Below, one piece after another: positions 8,865 through 16,754 of a stretch of DNA of 64,000 nt. The translations under genes were made by a program, and so were the position numbers. The notes under the pieces were generated by a model. That model was not told where the DNA came from, ran no database searches, and worked only from the letters and a program-made list of their open reading frames with translations. The stretch's first letter is position 1. Every line of letters begins with the position of its first letter. Origin of the DNA: Thermodesulfovibrionia bacterium (lineage in GTDB: Bacteria; Nitrospirota; Thermodesulfovibrionia; UBA6902); NCBI GenBank assembly GCA_947259645.1, contig CAMYND010000005.1, positions 1 through 64,000 on the forward strand, given 5' to 3'.

Positions 8865-9605
8865 TTACTTAAACTCTGCGTTAACTTTTGCGGTCTTCCC
8901 GGCTTCTACTGTTATCTTGCCGAGATCGATTTCACCAAACCCTTCATGCCATGCCTTTACCTTATATTTACCTGCCGGGATATCGCTTATCGTAAACGAA
9001 CCATCATCACCGGTTGCTACAGCATACGGATGCTGGGAAATAAAGACATAGCCAAGCATCCAGGGGTGAGAGTCGCACTTTACTTCCATGACACCGTCCC
9101 TCTTCATCTTTTTTGTTACCATTGAGCCGGGATCAGGCAGGCCAAGGTTGTATGTGGTCTTGCCTTTTATGTAAGAGTGGACATTGTGGAACACCGGGTC
9201 GCTGTTCTTGATATCAATTTCATTTCCTTTGTATCCGACACTCACATGCGGTACAAAAGCGCACTGTACGTTATCAACAAAGGCTTTGTCCTTTGGAACT
9301 GCCTTTCCCTCTTTAATGCCGTCGAGATAGACGACCACATTCTTTATTTCTTTGTTTCCGTTGATCAGGTACTTTTCAGCAGGAAGTGAGTCTCCGCACA
9401 GGCTTTGTTCCGATGTGAGGGCTTTGGTTTCATCTGCAGGAGGGGTACCCCCGGCGAATAAGGCCTTCCCTGAAATACTTCCTCCGTTTGTTACCTCAGT
9501 AACCTTGTACTTCCCTTTCTTTTTCTTTTTCTTCTTGGCGTCAATGTCAGCGGTAAAGGCAATGCTGACTGCCAGGGTGAGGATGATGATTAAAAGCTTT
9601 TTCAT
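8865..9605 (-). CDS. Secreted cupredoxin-like protein with carboxypeptidase-regulatory-like domain
   Basis: 246 aa with a signal peptide (about residues 1-23) and a lysine-rich stretch just after it (residues 24-34). The middle part has blue-copper-type ligands: histidines in DPVFHNVHSYI, then CDSHPWM providing Cys, His and a possible Met near residue 190. The last ~50 residues (GDDGSFTISDIPAGKYKVKAWH) look like a carboxypeptidase regulatory-like beta sandwich. It probably carries electrons or binds copper in the periplasm. The gene starts 39 bases after a receiver-only regulator on the same strand and likely shares its sigma-54 promoter. Confidence 0.8.
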   Translation of the reverse strand: MKKLLIIILTLAVSIAFTADIDAKKKKKKKGKYKVTEVTNGGSISGKALFAGGTPPADETKALTSEQSLCGDSLPAEKYLINGNKEIKNVVVYLDGIKEGKAVPKDKAFVDNVQCAFVPHVSVGYKGNEIDIKNSDPVFHNVHSYIKGKTTYNLGLPDPGSMVTKKMKRDGVMEVKCDSHPWMLGYVFISQHPYAVATGDDGSFTISDIPAGKYKVKAWHEGFGEIDLGKITVEAGKTAKVNAEFK

Positions 9606-9644
9606 GGTGAAACCTCCTTTTAAGGTGATTGTTCTGCCATGTGA

Positions 9645-10019
9645 TCATTGAACATTGATGGCGTTTTGTATTGTTGTCTCAAGTTTTTTAAGATCAACAG
9701 GTTTGGTCATATAGTCAAAGGCCCCTTTTTTCATCGCGTCAACAGCCGCCTCAACTGAGAAAAAGGCTGTAACGAAAATGACACTTATATCAATGCTTTC
9801 GCTCTTGAGCTTATCCAGGAGGTCAAGGCCGTCCACTTCCGGCATTTTCAGATCACTTACAATAACTCTGATATCCTGATTTTCGGTGATAATATCCATC
9901 GCCTCTTTGCCATTTGCGGCCATGTATGTCTTATACGCTCTTGACAGAGCTCTTGCCAGGCCTTCGCGGACAATTTTCTCATCCTCTACTATTAATATTG
10001 AATGTTGAGTATTCATCAT
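9645..10019 (-). CDS. Single-domain response regulator (receiver only)
   Basis: 124 aa consisting only of a receiver domain: acidic pocket in VEDE, phosphoacceptor Asp56 in VSDLKMPEVDG, Thr in FVTAF and Lys in MTKPVD. There is no output domain, so it works through protein-protein contacts or as a phosphate sink. Two methionines open the frame and either could start it. The gene lies just upstream of the cupredoxin and behind a sigma-54 promoter at 10045-10062; the adjacent divergent kinase at 10375 is a candidate partner. Confidence 0.88.
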   Translation of the reverse strand: MMNTQHSILIVEDEKIVREGLARALSRAYKTYMAANGKEAMDIITENQDIRVIVSDLKMPEVDGLDLLDKLKSESIDISVIFVTAFFSVEAAVDAMKKGAFDYMTKPVDLKKLETTIQNAINVQ

Positions 10020-10044
10020 GATTAGGTGAACTTCGCTTCTTATT

Positions 10045-10062
10045 GAGCAAGATTGATGCCGG
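10045..10062 (-). promoter_or_regulatory. Sigma-54 promoter of receiver/cupredoxin genes
   Basis: On the minus strand the sequence is CGGCATCAATCTTGCTC, with the -24 GG (10060-10059) and -12 GC (10048-10047) separated by exactly 10 bases. Predicted start of transcription is near 10035, 16 bases before the ATG. It shares the CAATCTTGCT block with the promoter at 22118-22135. Confidence 0.7.
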
Positions 10063-10164
10063 GTCAGCTGTCACAGGGAGAAGAACGTTCTCGCAGGCGG
10101 AAGTCCCCTGAAATCATTGGTAAAGTAAGAAGAAGCCTCTGTTATGCGCGCCTCATATGAAATG

Positions 10165-10184
10165 ACAGTTACGTACATAACTGT
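10165..10184. promoter_or_regulatory. Palindromic operator candidate ACAGTTA-N6-TAACTGT
   Basis: Seven-base arms match perfectly around six bases. It lies about 105 bp upstream of the -24 element of the receiver/cupredoxin promoter, a typical place for an activator of sigma-54 polymerase. The GTTA/TAAC arms resemble the GTTAC-N6-GTAAC dyad found elsewhere in the window but sit two bases closer together, so a different activator (for example the one at 11957) may bind. Confidence 0.5.
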
Positions 10185-10374
10185 AGAATTCATGACCCAC
10201 CGGGAGGAGTGCAGAAGTCATAACTCATTGAAATTAGATTGTATAATGAAATTCGGCACCAGTGCCCCACGTTGGGACATTTTTAGGACATTTTCTTGAC
10301 ATTGCTGCCAGACATGGTTTAAGTTCAAGATAGGGCCTCACGATCATCATCGATATCAGGGACGAAGAATATCC

Positions 10375-11964
10375 ATGGGTATATTTAAAAGCATCCAGAG
10401 AAAGATCTTCCTCACCACCTCCCTGACTATCTGTATCCTTGTAAGCATACTGTTTGTCATAGAGTTCAATTCAGACAAAAAAAACCTCTATGAGCGGCAG
10501 GTTATCCGGATGAAGGAAAACTCTTTTACCATAAGAAACAGCATTGAAAGTGTGCGTATCCCCATGCTTGTTCAGTCTATCCTCGAGGCGTATGCAGAGA
10601 ACATTTTAAGGCACGAAGATCCATTGCTCGGTGACAGGCCTGACCCCTTTGAAATCCCCCCTCATGATATACATGTTGTGAATACTGATGATATTGTCAT
10701 GGCCAGTACACAGCCTGATCTCATCGGACACTCCTTCCGGGACGAGGTCAGACAGGGGGAAGCAGGGACAGACAAGGTGCTGAGCGGGGGCACAGCCTAT
10801 TCTGTGGAACAGATGGTGCACTCCGGCGTCAAGGTGCTGGATGTATCAGTCCCGATCCGGGAGAAGGGGACCATAATCGGCGCGCTTCACTATGTGGAGC
10901 CCTATCTGAAACTGGAGCAGTTAATTAAATATTCATTTATCCGCCACGTTCTCTTCGCCCTTATACTGATCGTCTCTCTGAGCCTGCTCATTAATTTTTT
11001 TCTCAATAAGATAGTGTCCGGTCCCATAACAAAACTTACCGAAGCAATGGATGGCATCCGGCTGAAGGGCAGAAGCTCTGAAATTACCATATCGTCAGAT
11101 GACGAGATCGGTGTTCTCGCCCAGTCTTTCAATGAAATGTCCCAGGCCCTGGAGCAGAGAGAAAAGGAAGTGAAGCAATATACATCAAAACTGGAAGACA
11201 TGGTAGAACAGAGGACAGAGGAACTTCAGGAATCCCACGCTCAGCTCATTCAGACAGAAAAAATGGCTTCAATGGGCAAACTTGCCGGTAGTGTGGCCCA
11301 TGAGATAAATAACCCGATCGGGATCATCGTGTCCCGCGCGGAATGCATGCTCCTGGATGCGAAAGAGCAGAAATACCCTGAGCTTCTCCTGAAGGATTTG
11401 GAAGTAATTATGAAACACTCACACCGAATCGCTACCATTACAAAGGGGATATTGATGTTTTCCAGGAAATCTCCGGCAGAATTCATTGAACTGGATATCG
11501 ATAACCTTATTGACGAGACGCTGCTCCTGGTGGGTAAAGAATTTTTAACGGGCAATATTACCGTTGTCAAAGACGTGGCCTGCGAAATGCCCAGGGTATA
11601 TGGAAATGGAAGCCAGCTGCAGCAGGTGTTCCTGAATCTGCTCATGAATGCCCGGGACGCCATGCCCAATGGAGGGGAAATAAAGATCAGCTCCTATTGT
11701 GGCAGCAGGGGAATGGTACATATTTCCTTCACTGACAGTGGTACCGGAATTCAGCAGGAGGATCAGGGCAAAGTGTTTGATCCATTCTTTTCAACAAAAA
11801 AAGAGGGGACCCACACCGGCCTGGGGCTTTCCATAACATACGGAATAATAAAAGGCCACAACGGAGAAATTAGTGTCACAAGCACAGAAGGCGGGGGGAC
11901 AACATTTGATATACTCCTGCCCTTAGAGGGAAAGAAAATGAAAGTGGTCAGCGAAAATGAGTAA
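10375..11964 (+). CDS. Membrane sensor histidine kinase
   Basis: 529 aa. TM1 about residues 11-30; a periplasmic sensor domain to about 185, probably of the Cache/PAS type (VVNTDDIVMASTQPDLIGHSF, then DVSVPIREKGTIIGALHY); TM2 about 190-212; HAMP to about 262; a coiled linker; HisKA with the phosphorylated His309 in AGSVAHEINNPIG; and an ATPase domain with N box (NLLMNARDAMPNGG), DSGTGI and GLGLSI. The stop overlaps the next gene by 8 bases, so the kinase and the NtrC-type regulator at 11957 form a pair. The ligand is unknown. Confidence 0.9.
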   Translation: MGIFKSIQRKIFLTTSLTICILVSILFVIEFNSDKKNLYERQVIRMKENSFTIRNSIESVRIPMLVQSILEAYAENILRHEDPLLGDRPDPFEIPPHDIHVVNTDDIVMASTQPDLIGHSFRDEVRQGEAGTDKVLSGGTAYSVEQMVHSGVKVLDVSVPIREKGTIIGALHYVEPYLKLEQLIKYSFIRHVLFALILIVSLSLLINFFLNKIVSGPITKLTEAMDGIRLKGRSSEITISSDDEIGVLAQSFNEMSQALEQREKEVKQYTSKLEDMVEQRTEELQESHAQLIQTEKMASMGKLAGSVAHEINNPIGIIVSRAECMLLDAKEQKYPELLLKDLEVIMKHSHRIATITKGILMFSRKSPAEFIELDIDNLIDETLLLVGKEFLTGNITVVKDVACEMPRVYGNGSQLQQVFLNLLMNARDAMPNGGEIKISSYCGSRGMVHISFTDSGTGIQQEDQGKVFDPFFSTKKEGTHTGLGLSITYGIIKGHNGEISVTSTEGGGTTFDILLPLEGKKMKVVSENE

Positions 11965-13333
11965 TACAAAGATTCTGATCATAGATGATGAAGAAGATAT
12001 GCTGGAAAGCTGTTCTCGGCTCCTGAGACGAAAAAACTATCAGTGCATTACCACTGACAATCCTGCGCAGGCACTTGAAATGGTTTCCTCGGAAAAACCT
12101 GATCTCGTACTGACAGATTTAAAGATGCCGGGCAAGGGCGGGCTCGAGATTCTCCGGGAAGTAAAGAAGCTGGACCCGTCTATTCTGGTTATTGTCTTTA
12201 CCGGCTTTGCCACAATTTCCGCTGCCGTTGAAATCATGAAGGAAGGCGCCTTTGACTTTGTTACAAAACCCTTCAGCTCGGACCAGCTCATAATGACTGT
12301 TGAGCGGGCATTAAATCAGAGAAGGCTGGAGCAGGAAAACAAGAGCCTCAGAAGCCAGATAAAAACGACCTATGGATTGGACAAGATAATCGGGCAGAGC
12401 CTGTCTATGCAGAAAGTGTTCGACATGATCAGAAAGGTTGCAAAAACAGACGCAAATATCTTGATATACGGTGAGAGCGGCACGGGCAAGGAGCTTACAG
12501 CAAGGAGCATTCACTTAAACAGCAATCGCAGGGATGAGTCTTTTGTGCCTGTTGACTGTGTGGCCCTCTCAGAAAACCTCCTGGAAAGTGAGCTCTTCGG
12601 ACATGAAAAAGGCGCCTTTACCGGTGCCCATATGGCAAAACCAGGGCTTTTTGAACTCGCTGATAAAGGGACCTTTTTTCTCGATGAGATAGGAAAAATG
12701 AATATCACGATTCAGGCAAAGCTCCTCAGAATTCTCCAGGAAAGACAGGTGCGGAGGGTTGGCGGGAGTACCCTGATTGATGTTGATTTCAGGGTCCTCT
12801 CTTCAACTAACCTTGATCTGAATAAATCAATCTCTGACGGTACCTTTGTAGAGGACCTGTTCTGGAGGCTGAACGTCATTACCATAGAAATGCCGCCCTT
12901 GCGGGAAAGAAAAGAAGATATTCAGTTGCTCGTTAACCACTTTGTCAGCATATTTTCAAAAAAAAGCCATAAGAACATCAAGGGAGTGTCTGAGGAGGCA
13001 ATGGAAATCCTGAAGAAATATAATTGGCCCGGCAATATTCGTGAGCTGCAGAATGTAGTTGAAAGGGCGACCTCACTGACTGAAACCGATTATATTACCC
13101 CTGTTGATCTTCAGGAGCATCTTGTTGATGGAGTTGATTCAGGCGGCTACAGAAAAGACCTGCCCTTTAAAGAGGCAAAGAACAGATGGCTGGAGTCATT
13201 CGAAAAAAAATACTTCACTGATCTTATAAAAGAATCAAGCGGAAATATATCCCGTGCAGCCCAGAAAGCAGGAATAGACAGGAAGACTATATATCGAATC
13301 ATGAAAAAACATGGGCTGGACATCCCTTCATGA
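11957..13333 (+). CDS. NtrC-family sigma-54-dependent response regulator
   Basis: 458 aa in the order receiver (Asp54 in LTDLKMPG), AAA+ ATPase and Fis-type HTH. The AAA+ part has Walker A GESGTGKE, the sigma-54-contacting loop GAFTGA, Walker B GTFFLDEI, and the lid motif WPGNIREL. The C-terminal helix-turn-helix is NISRAAQKAGIDRKTIYRIMKK, with a recognition helix different from that of the regulator at 18384. Its cognate kinase overlaps upstream. Possible targets are the nearby sigma-54 promoters, particularly the one at 10045-10062, which lacks the dyad shared by the others. Confidence 0.92.
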   Translation: MSNTKILIIDDEEDMLESCSRLLRRKNYQCITTDNPAQALEMVSSEKPDLVLTDLKMPGKGGLEILREVKKLDPSILVIVFTGFATISAAVEIMKEGAFDFVTKPFSSDQLIMTVERALNQRRLEQENKSLRSQIKTTYGLDKIIGQSLSMQKVFDMIRKVAKTDANILIYGESGTGKELTARSIHLNSNRRDESFVPVDCVALSENLLESELFGHEKGAFTGAHMAKPGLFELADKGTFFLDEIGKMNITIQAKLLRILQERQVRRVGGSTLIDVDFRVLSSTNLDLNKSISDGTFVEDLFWRLNVITIEMPPLRERKEDIQLLVNHFVSIFSKKSHKNIKGVSEEAMEILKKYNWPGNIRELQNVVERATSLTETDYITPVDLQEHLVDGVDSGGYRKDLPFKEAKNRWLESFEKKYFTDLIKESSGNISRAAQKAGIDRKTIYRIMKKHGLDIPS

Positions 13334-13415
13334 GCCGGCATTGTGGGATGATGAATTCAGATCGAACTGTTATAATGATTATCATATTTTTTTATTATTA
13401 ATTTTCGGAGGTTAC

Positions 13416-13904
13416 ATGACACTGAAAAAATTCATTATCCTGGCAGGATGCGTTATTTTGCTTTTCTCCTTCGCTACTGTTCTGTCAGCGGCCGAGCATG
13501 GGGCTGACATTGATGTGTTCAAGGGAATTGAAGAGATAGGGATCGTAGTCGAAGAAACACCGGCTGGATTTGGATTTACAGCAGATGATGCCAAAAAACA
13601 CATATACAATGAATTAAGTTTGAAAATTCCTTCACTGAAAATTTCAACGGTATCTTATCCGTATATCTATGTGATTGCGTACTGCTCCAAAGAACATGAT
13701 ATAGAGAACAACTGCAGTGTGGAAGTTGCTCTCCGGAGAATCGTATACCTGCCGGATAAAACCACATTTATTATCGCAACTGTCTGGAACAGGGCAGGGC
13801 TCTTTCAGAATAATGTTACTTTTTCAGATGCACGGGACCAGTTAAACTGGATTTTGGGTATCTTTTCAAGGGACTATAAAAAGGCCCTCGTGAGGCAGAA
13901 CTAG
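13416..13904 (+). CDS. Secreted hypothetical protein, 162 aa
   Basis: The ATG at 13416 has CGGAGG five bases upstream and opens a signal peptide (TLKKFIILAGCVILLFSFATVLSAA). A longer frame from 13311 overlaps the regulator gene and has no ribosome site. The mature part is a mixed alpha/beta domain of about 135 residues with two cysteines (about 94 and 105) that could pair. I do not recognise the family. It follows the kinase/regulator pair by 82 bases and may be co-transcribed. Confidence 0.65.
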   Translation: MTLKKFIILAGCVILLFSFATVLSAAEHGADIDVFKGIEEIGIVVEETPAGFGFTADDAKKHIYNELSLKIPSLKISTVSYPYIYVIAYCSKEHDIENNCSVEVALRRIVYLPDKTTFIIATVWNRAGLFQNNVTFSDARDQLNWILGIFSRDYKKALVRQN

Positions 13905-13954
13905 AACAGGCCCAGAGATTGTAGACAGACAAACGTATTCTCAACTCCCAGGAT

Positions 13955-13970
13955 GTTACGATCAGGTAAC
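13955..13970. promoter_or_regulatory. Activator-type dyad GTTAC-N6-GTAAC (site 1)
   Basis: Perfect dyad, extended to eight-base arms (GATGTTAC/GTAACATC at 13952-13973). It lies 142 bp upstream of the -24 element of the sigma-54 promoter at 14110. It belongs to the set of eight such sites described under findings. Confidence 0.7.
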
Positions 13971-13995
13971 ATCAATCCCAGAAAAAAAGCTGTTT

Positions 13996-14011
13996 ATTAC
14001 CGGAAGGTAAC
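13996..14011. promoter_or_regulatory. Activator-type dyad, one mismatch (ATTAC-N6-GTAAC)
   Basis: A second copy 41 bp (about four helical turns) downstream of site 1 and 100 bp upstream of the -24 GG. The spacing puts both sites on the same face of the helix. Confidence 0.6.
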
Positions 14012-14109
14012 ACTCTTGTTCTGCACAAAGAGATCTATTATTTGAGCAGTACTTCTTAACTCCCTTATTTTAATGCACTATCTCTTTGTCAGAAAATTAT
14101 CAGGCATCT

Positions 14110-14127
14110 CCGGCATTTATATTGCTG
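14110..14127 (+). promoter_or_regulatory. Sigma-54 promoter of the 14191 gene
   Basis: CCGGCATTTATATTGCTG, with GG (14112-14113) and GC (14124-14125) ten bases apart. Predicted transcript start is near 14137, leaving a leader of about 54 bases that ends in AGGAGGG before the ATG. Confidence 0.75.
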
Positions 14128-14190
14128 ATAGAGAGGGGAGAGGAAAAATATCTGTTCATTTAAAACAACACAGAAATCAGGAGGGAAACC

Positions 14191-14826
14191 ATGACAACAA
14201 AGACTTCTCAATATCTTGAAAAAAAGACAAAAAAAGGAATTGAAGATGAATTAATGACCTTGCATGAAATATTAATTCATGCTGAGGAGTGCTTATCGCT
14301 CATGCAGAATGCATTTATTTATAACAAGTGCGGGCTGCTGCAGGGATGTATGGGAAAAGTGAAAGGTATGAGAAAAAATGGAGTTCGATTAATGACGGAT
14401 GTATCAGAAATCCGTGACGATAATCCTGACTTGAAGCGCTACGTTTCTGTTCCCATACACATTAAGAAGATCATTGATAACATAGACAACCTCACAGAGC
14501 ACATAAAGAGAAAAATCGATGAGAATATACTTTTCTCTGACAAAGCGGTGAGAGAAACAGTATTTCTTCTCCAGAGATTGACTGAAATACTGCTGCCCAC
14601 AGCTGACATCCTGCTTGCCAGAAACTCGTTCCTTACCATGTACATCCAGGAGTCTCAAGAGGGTTTGGGTAAGATGGCTATGGAATATGCCACTCTTCAC
14701 GAAGAACGTCTCATAAAGGGAGTGTGCAATAATCTGTCTTCATCAATGTATATCGGCATGCTTGAAGCGATTAAGAACATTGCATGGAATTCAAAGGAAA
14801 TAGCAGTAAAGCTTGCCGGTAAATAA
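14191..14826 (+). CDS. All-helical PhoU-like protein, sigma-54 controlled
   Basis: 211 aa, almost entirely helical, with no signal peptide or TM segment. The pattern of long amphipathic helices with heptad-like acidic and basic runs (HIKKIIDNIDNLTEHIKRKIDENILFSDKAV) resembles PhoU/DUF47-type helical bundles, which bind metal clusters or regulate transport. The similarity is of general character, so the family call is tentative. AGGAGGGAAACC precedes the ATG. The upstream region has two activator dyads and a sigma-54 promoter, and a hairpin at 14870-14900 follows the gene, so it is a one-gene unit of the sigma-54 regulon. Confidence 0.7.
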   Translation: MTTKTSQYLEKKTKKGIEDELMTLHEILIHAEECLSLMQNAFIYNKCGLLQGCMGKVKGMRKNGVRLMTDVSEIRDDNPDLKRYVSVPIHIKKIIDNIDNLTEHIKRKIDENILFSDKAVRETVFLLQRLTEILLPTADILLARNSFLTMYIQESQEGLGKMAMEYATLHEERLIKGVCNNLSSSMYIGMLEAIKNIAWNSKEIAVKLAGK

Positions 14827-14869
14827 GAACGACATTTGTATAACATGAGCAGCAAGGTCTTCCTTTTCA

Positions 14870-14900
14870 GGCACGATCTCTGGCATCTGGAGATCGTGCC
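14870..14900 (+). terminator. 11-bp perfect hairpin after the 14191 gene
   Basis: GGCACGATCTC and its exact complement around a nine-base loop, 44 bases after the stop codon. No U-tract follows, so it may terminate weakly or stabilise the transcript end. Confidence 0.6.
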
Positions 14901-14980
14901 GCGATCACTCCATCTCTAACGAGGCTTTAATATAATTTTCTAAAAAGCGACAGTAAAATTTCCCTCAAAAATCAATTCTC

Positions 14981-15010
14981 TTGAATAGTTAAGGGTAAAT
15001 TACTTATAAT
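14981..15010 (+). promoter_or_regulatory. Sigma-70-type promoter of the PhnD-kinase-regulator genes
   Basis: TTGAAT (14981-14986) and TATAAT (15005-15010) are separated by 18 bases. Transcription would start near 15017, just before the coding region at 15027/15051. The signalling genes therefore appear to be made constitutively, unlike the sigma-54 targets around them. Confidence 0.6.
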
Positions 15011-15026
15011 TTCATTAGTATTTCTT

Positions 15027-16754
15027 ATGAGTTTGCTATACAATTATCTAATGAAGAAGCGCACGTTCGGCAGACTCTACGTAGTGCTGACAACGATTTT
15101 TTTTCTCATCTCATCGTCAGTTCCCGGGCAGGATGTTCAGACGCCTGTCAAAATCGGTGTGGTCTCGATGATCACCCCCCGTGACACCGTAGAATACTAC
15201 CAGGAACTGATTGATTATATATCTGCAAAGCTGAACAGGCCGGTGGAGATGGTATTTAAAAAGACCTATGATGAAATGGACCGGTTGCTTGAGATGGGTG
15301 AGGTTGACGCAGCCTTTATCTGTTCCGCTCCCTATGTGCTGAACAGGAAGAGATTCGGGGCGGAACTGCTCGCCGTACCACAGGTAAACGGCAAGGCTCT
15401 CTACAAATCATTCATTATTGTGCATAAAGACAGTAATATAAACAGTTTTGATGAACTTGAAGGGAAGACATTTGCCTTCACTGATCCAAAGTCCAACTCC
15501 GGACGGCTCTATCCTGCGTTCAGACTGGCAAAACAGGGGCGAAATCCGGAAGAATTCTTTCGTAAATACATGTACAGTTACAGCCATAACAAATCCATAG
15601 AACTTGTTGCCAAGAAGAAGGTTGACGGGGCTGCAGTAGAAAGTCTTATCTATCAGTTTATGCAGCAGAAAGATTCTCCATACATAAATCAGACGCGTAT
15701 CATAGAAATGTCTCCGGACTTTGGAATACCGCCACTGGTAACGACACCCCGTGCATCCAATTATATTAAAAGGGCAGTAAAAGATGTATTGATACAGATG
15801 CACAGGGAACCTGAAGGAGAGCGAATACTCGCTTCAATGCAGGTAGACAAATTTGTTCATGCGCCTGACAGCAACTATGACTCGGTAAGGAATATGCAGG
15901 CGTTTGTATCGATGAATCAGGTCTCTGACAAGGAGATTCAGAGGGAACAGGGGGTCATCTTCCTTGGTGTGGTACCGCGCGACAATCCGAGAATTGCCTA
16001 TGAAAAATATCAGCCCATAATTGATTATCTTTCTGAATCCACACCGTTTGAGTTTGAACTATCATTGCAGAAGTCCTACGAAGATGTTGTTGATGCACTG
16101 GGTCATGGAGATGTGGATATTGCATTCCTTGGCCCCCTGACCTATCTGCTTGCCTATAAAGAATATGGTGCTGTCTCAATATTGAGAAGTATTAATGAAA
16201 AGGGGGACAATTTTTATCGCAGTGTCATTGTTGCGAGAAATGATGACTCGGTAAAACTTCTGACAGATCTGAGAGGGAAAGACTTTGCTTTTGCGGCCCT
16301 GGAGTCAACGTCGGGCAACCTTATCCCCCGCCTGGCCCTCGCAGAGGAAGGCATTCACCTCAAGGAACTCAAAAGTTATCATAATTTCAATTCCCATGAG
16401 TCTGTTATCAAGTGGGTATTAAAGGGGAAGTATGATGCAGGCGCGGTGAGGGAGTCTGTAGCAAAAAAGTATCTTTCCCGGGGATTAAAAATCCTCTCAA
16501 GATCCGGTCCCATACCGACCGGGCCGGTTGTGGTCGGCCCAAAGACTCCCTATACCATTGTCGCTGGAATCAAGCAAACTCTTCTGGACATGAATAAAAC
16601 TGACTATGGGCGGGAATTATTGAAGAAAACTGATTCGGAGATGAAAGGGGGGTTTATAGAAGCGGGTGACCTGGACTACGAACATATCAGAAAACTGATC
16701 AATAAGGTCCCGACTACCTGCGGGGTTGGCTGCCACCCCAAGTTAAGATTATGA
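15027..16754 (+). CDS. Periplasmic protein with two PhnD-type binding domains and a C-terminal CX3CH motif
   Basis: 575 aa. A signal peptide is followed by two consecutive PhnD/phosphonate-type solute-binding domains (about residues 38-290 and 308-555). Each opens with an IGVV-type strand, then RDxxxxYEYxxxIDY and a FAFTDPKSNSG or FAFAALESTSGN ligand-loop motif. No ABC permease or ATPase is nearby; instead a histidine kinase overlaps its stop (ATGA). It is therefore likely a periplasmic sensor subunit, as PhnD-like domains are in TtrS. Residues 565-570 are CGVGCH, a CX3CH haem-like or metal motif eight residues from the end region. The ATG at 15051 gives a more ordinary signal peptide and may be the true start; neither has a clear ribosome site. 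Confidence 0.85.
   Translation: MSLLYNYLMKKRTFGRLYVVLTTIFFLISSSVPGQDVQTPVKIGVVSMITPRDTVEYYQELIDYISAKLNRPVEMVFKKTYDEMDRLLEMGEVDAAFICSAPYVLNRKRFGAELLAVPQVNGKALYKSFIIVHKDSNINSFDELEGKTFAFTDPKSNSGRLYPAFRLAKQGRNPEEFFRKYMYSYSHNKSIELVAKKKVDGAAVESLIYQFMQQKDSPYINQTRIIEMSPDFGIPPLVTTPRASNYIKRAVKDVLIQMHREPEGERILASMQVDKFVHAPDSNYDSVRNMQAFVSMNQVSDKEIQREQGVIFLGVVPRDNPRIAYEKYQPIIDYLSESTPFEFELSLQKSYEDVVDALGHGDVDIAFLGPLTYLLAYKEYGAVSILRSINEKGDNFYRSVIVARNDDSVKLLTDLRGKDFAFAALESTSGNLIPRLALAEEGIHLKELKSYHNFNSHESVIKWVLKGKYDAGAVRESVAKKYLSRGLKILSRSGPIPTGPVVVGPKTPYTIVAGIKQTLLDMNKTDYGRELLKKTDSEMKGGFIEAGDLDYEHIRKLINKVPTTCGVGCHPKLRL

Larger units (their letters stand above)
10020..10374. other. Divergent intergenic region, 355 bp
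   Basis: It separates the minus-strand receiver/cupredoxin unit from the plus-strand kinase. It holds a sigma-54 promoter for the minus strand (10045-10062), a 20-bp near-perfect palindrome (10165-10184) and, for the plus strand, a TTGACA at about 10296 with only a weak -10 (TTAAGT-like) 17 bases later. No gene is seen in it. Confidence 0.6.

Noticed and set aside
9490..9503. GTTAC-N4-GTAAC inside the cupredoxin gene
   Set aside because: It is within coding sequence and has N4 spacing, unlike the N6 set; probably chance.
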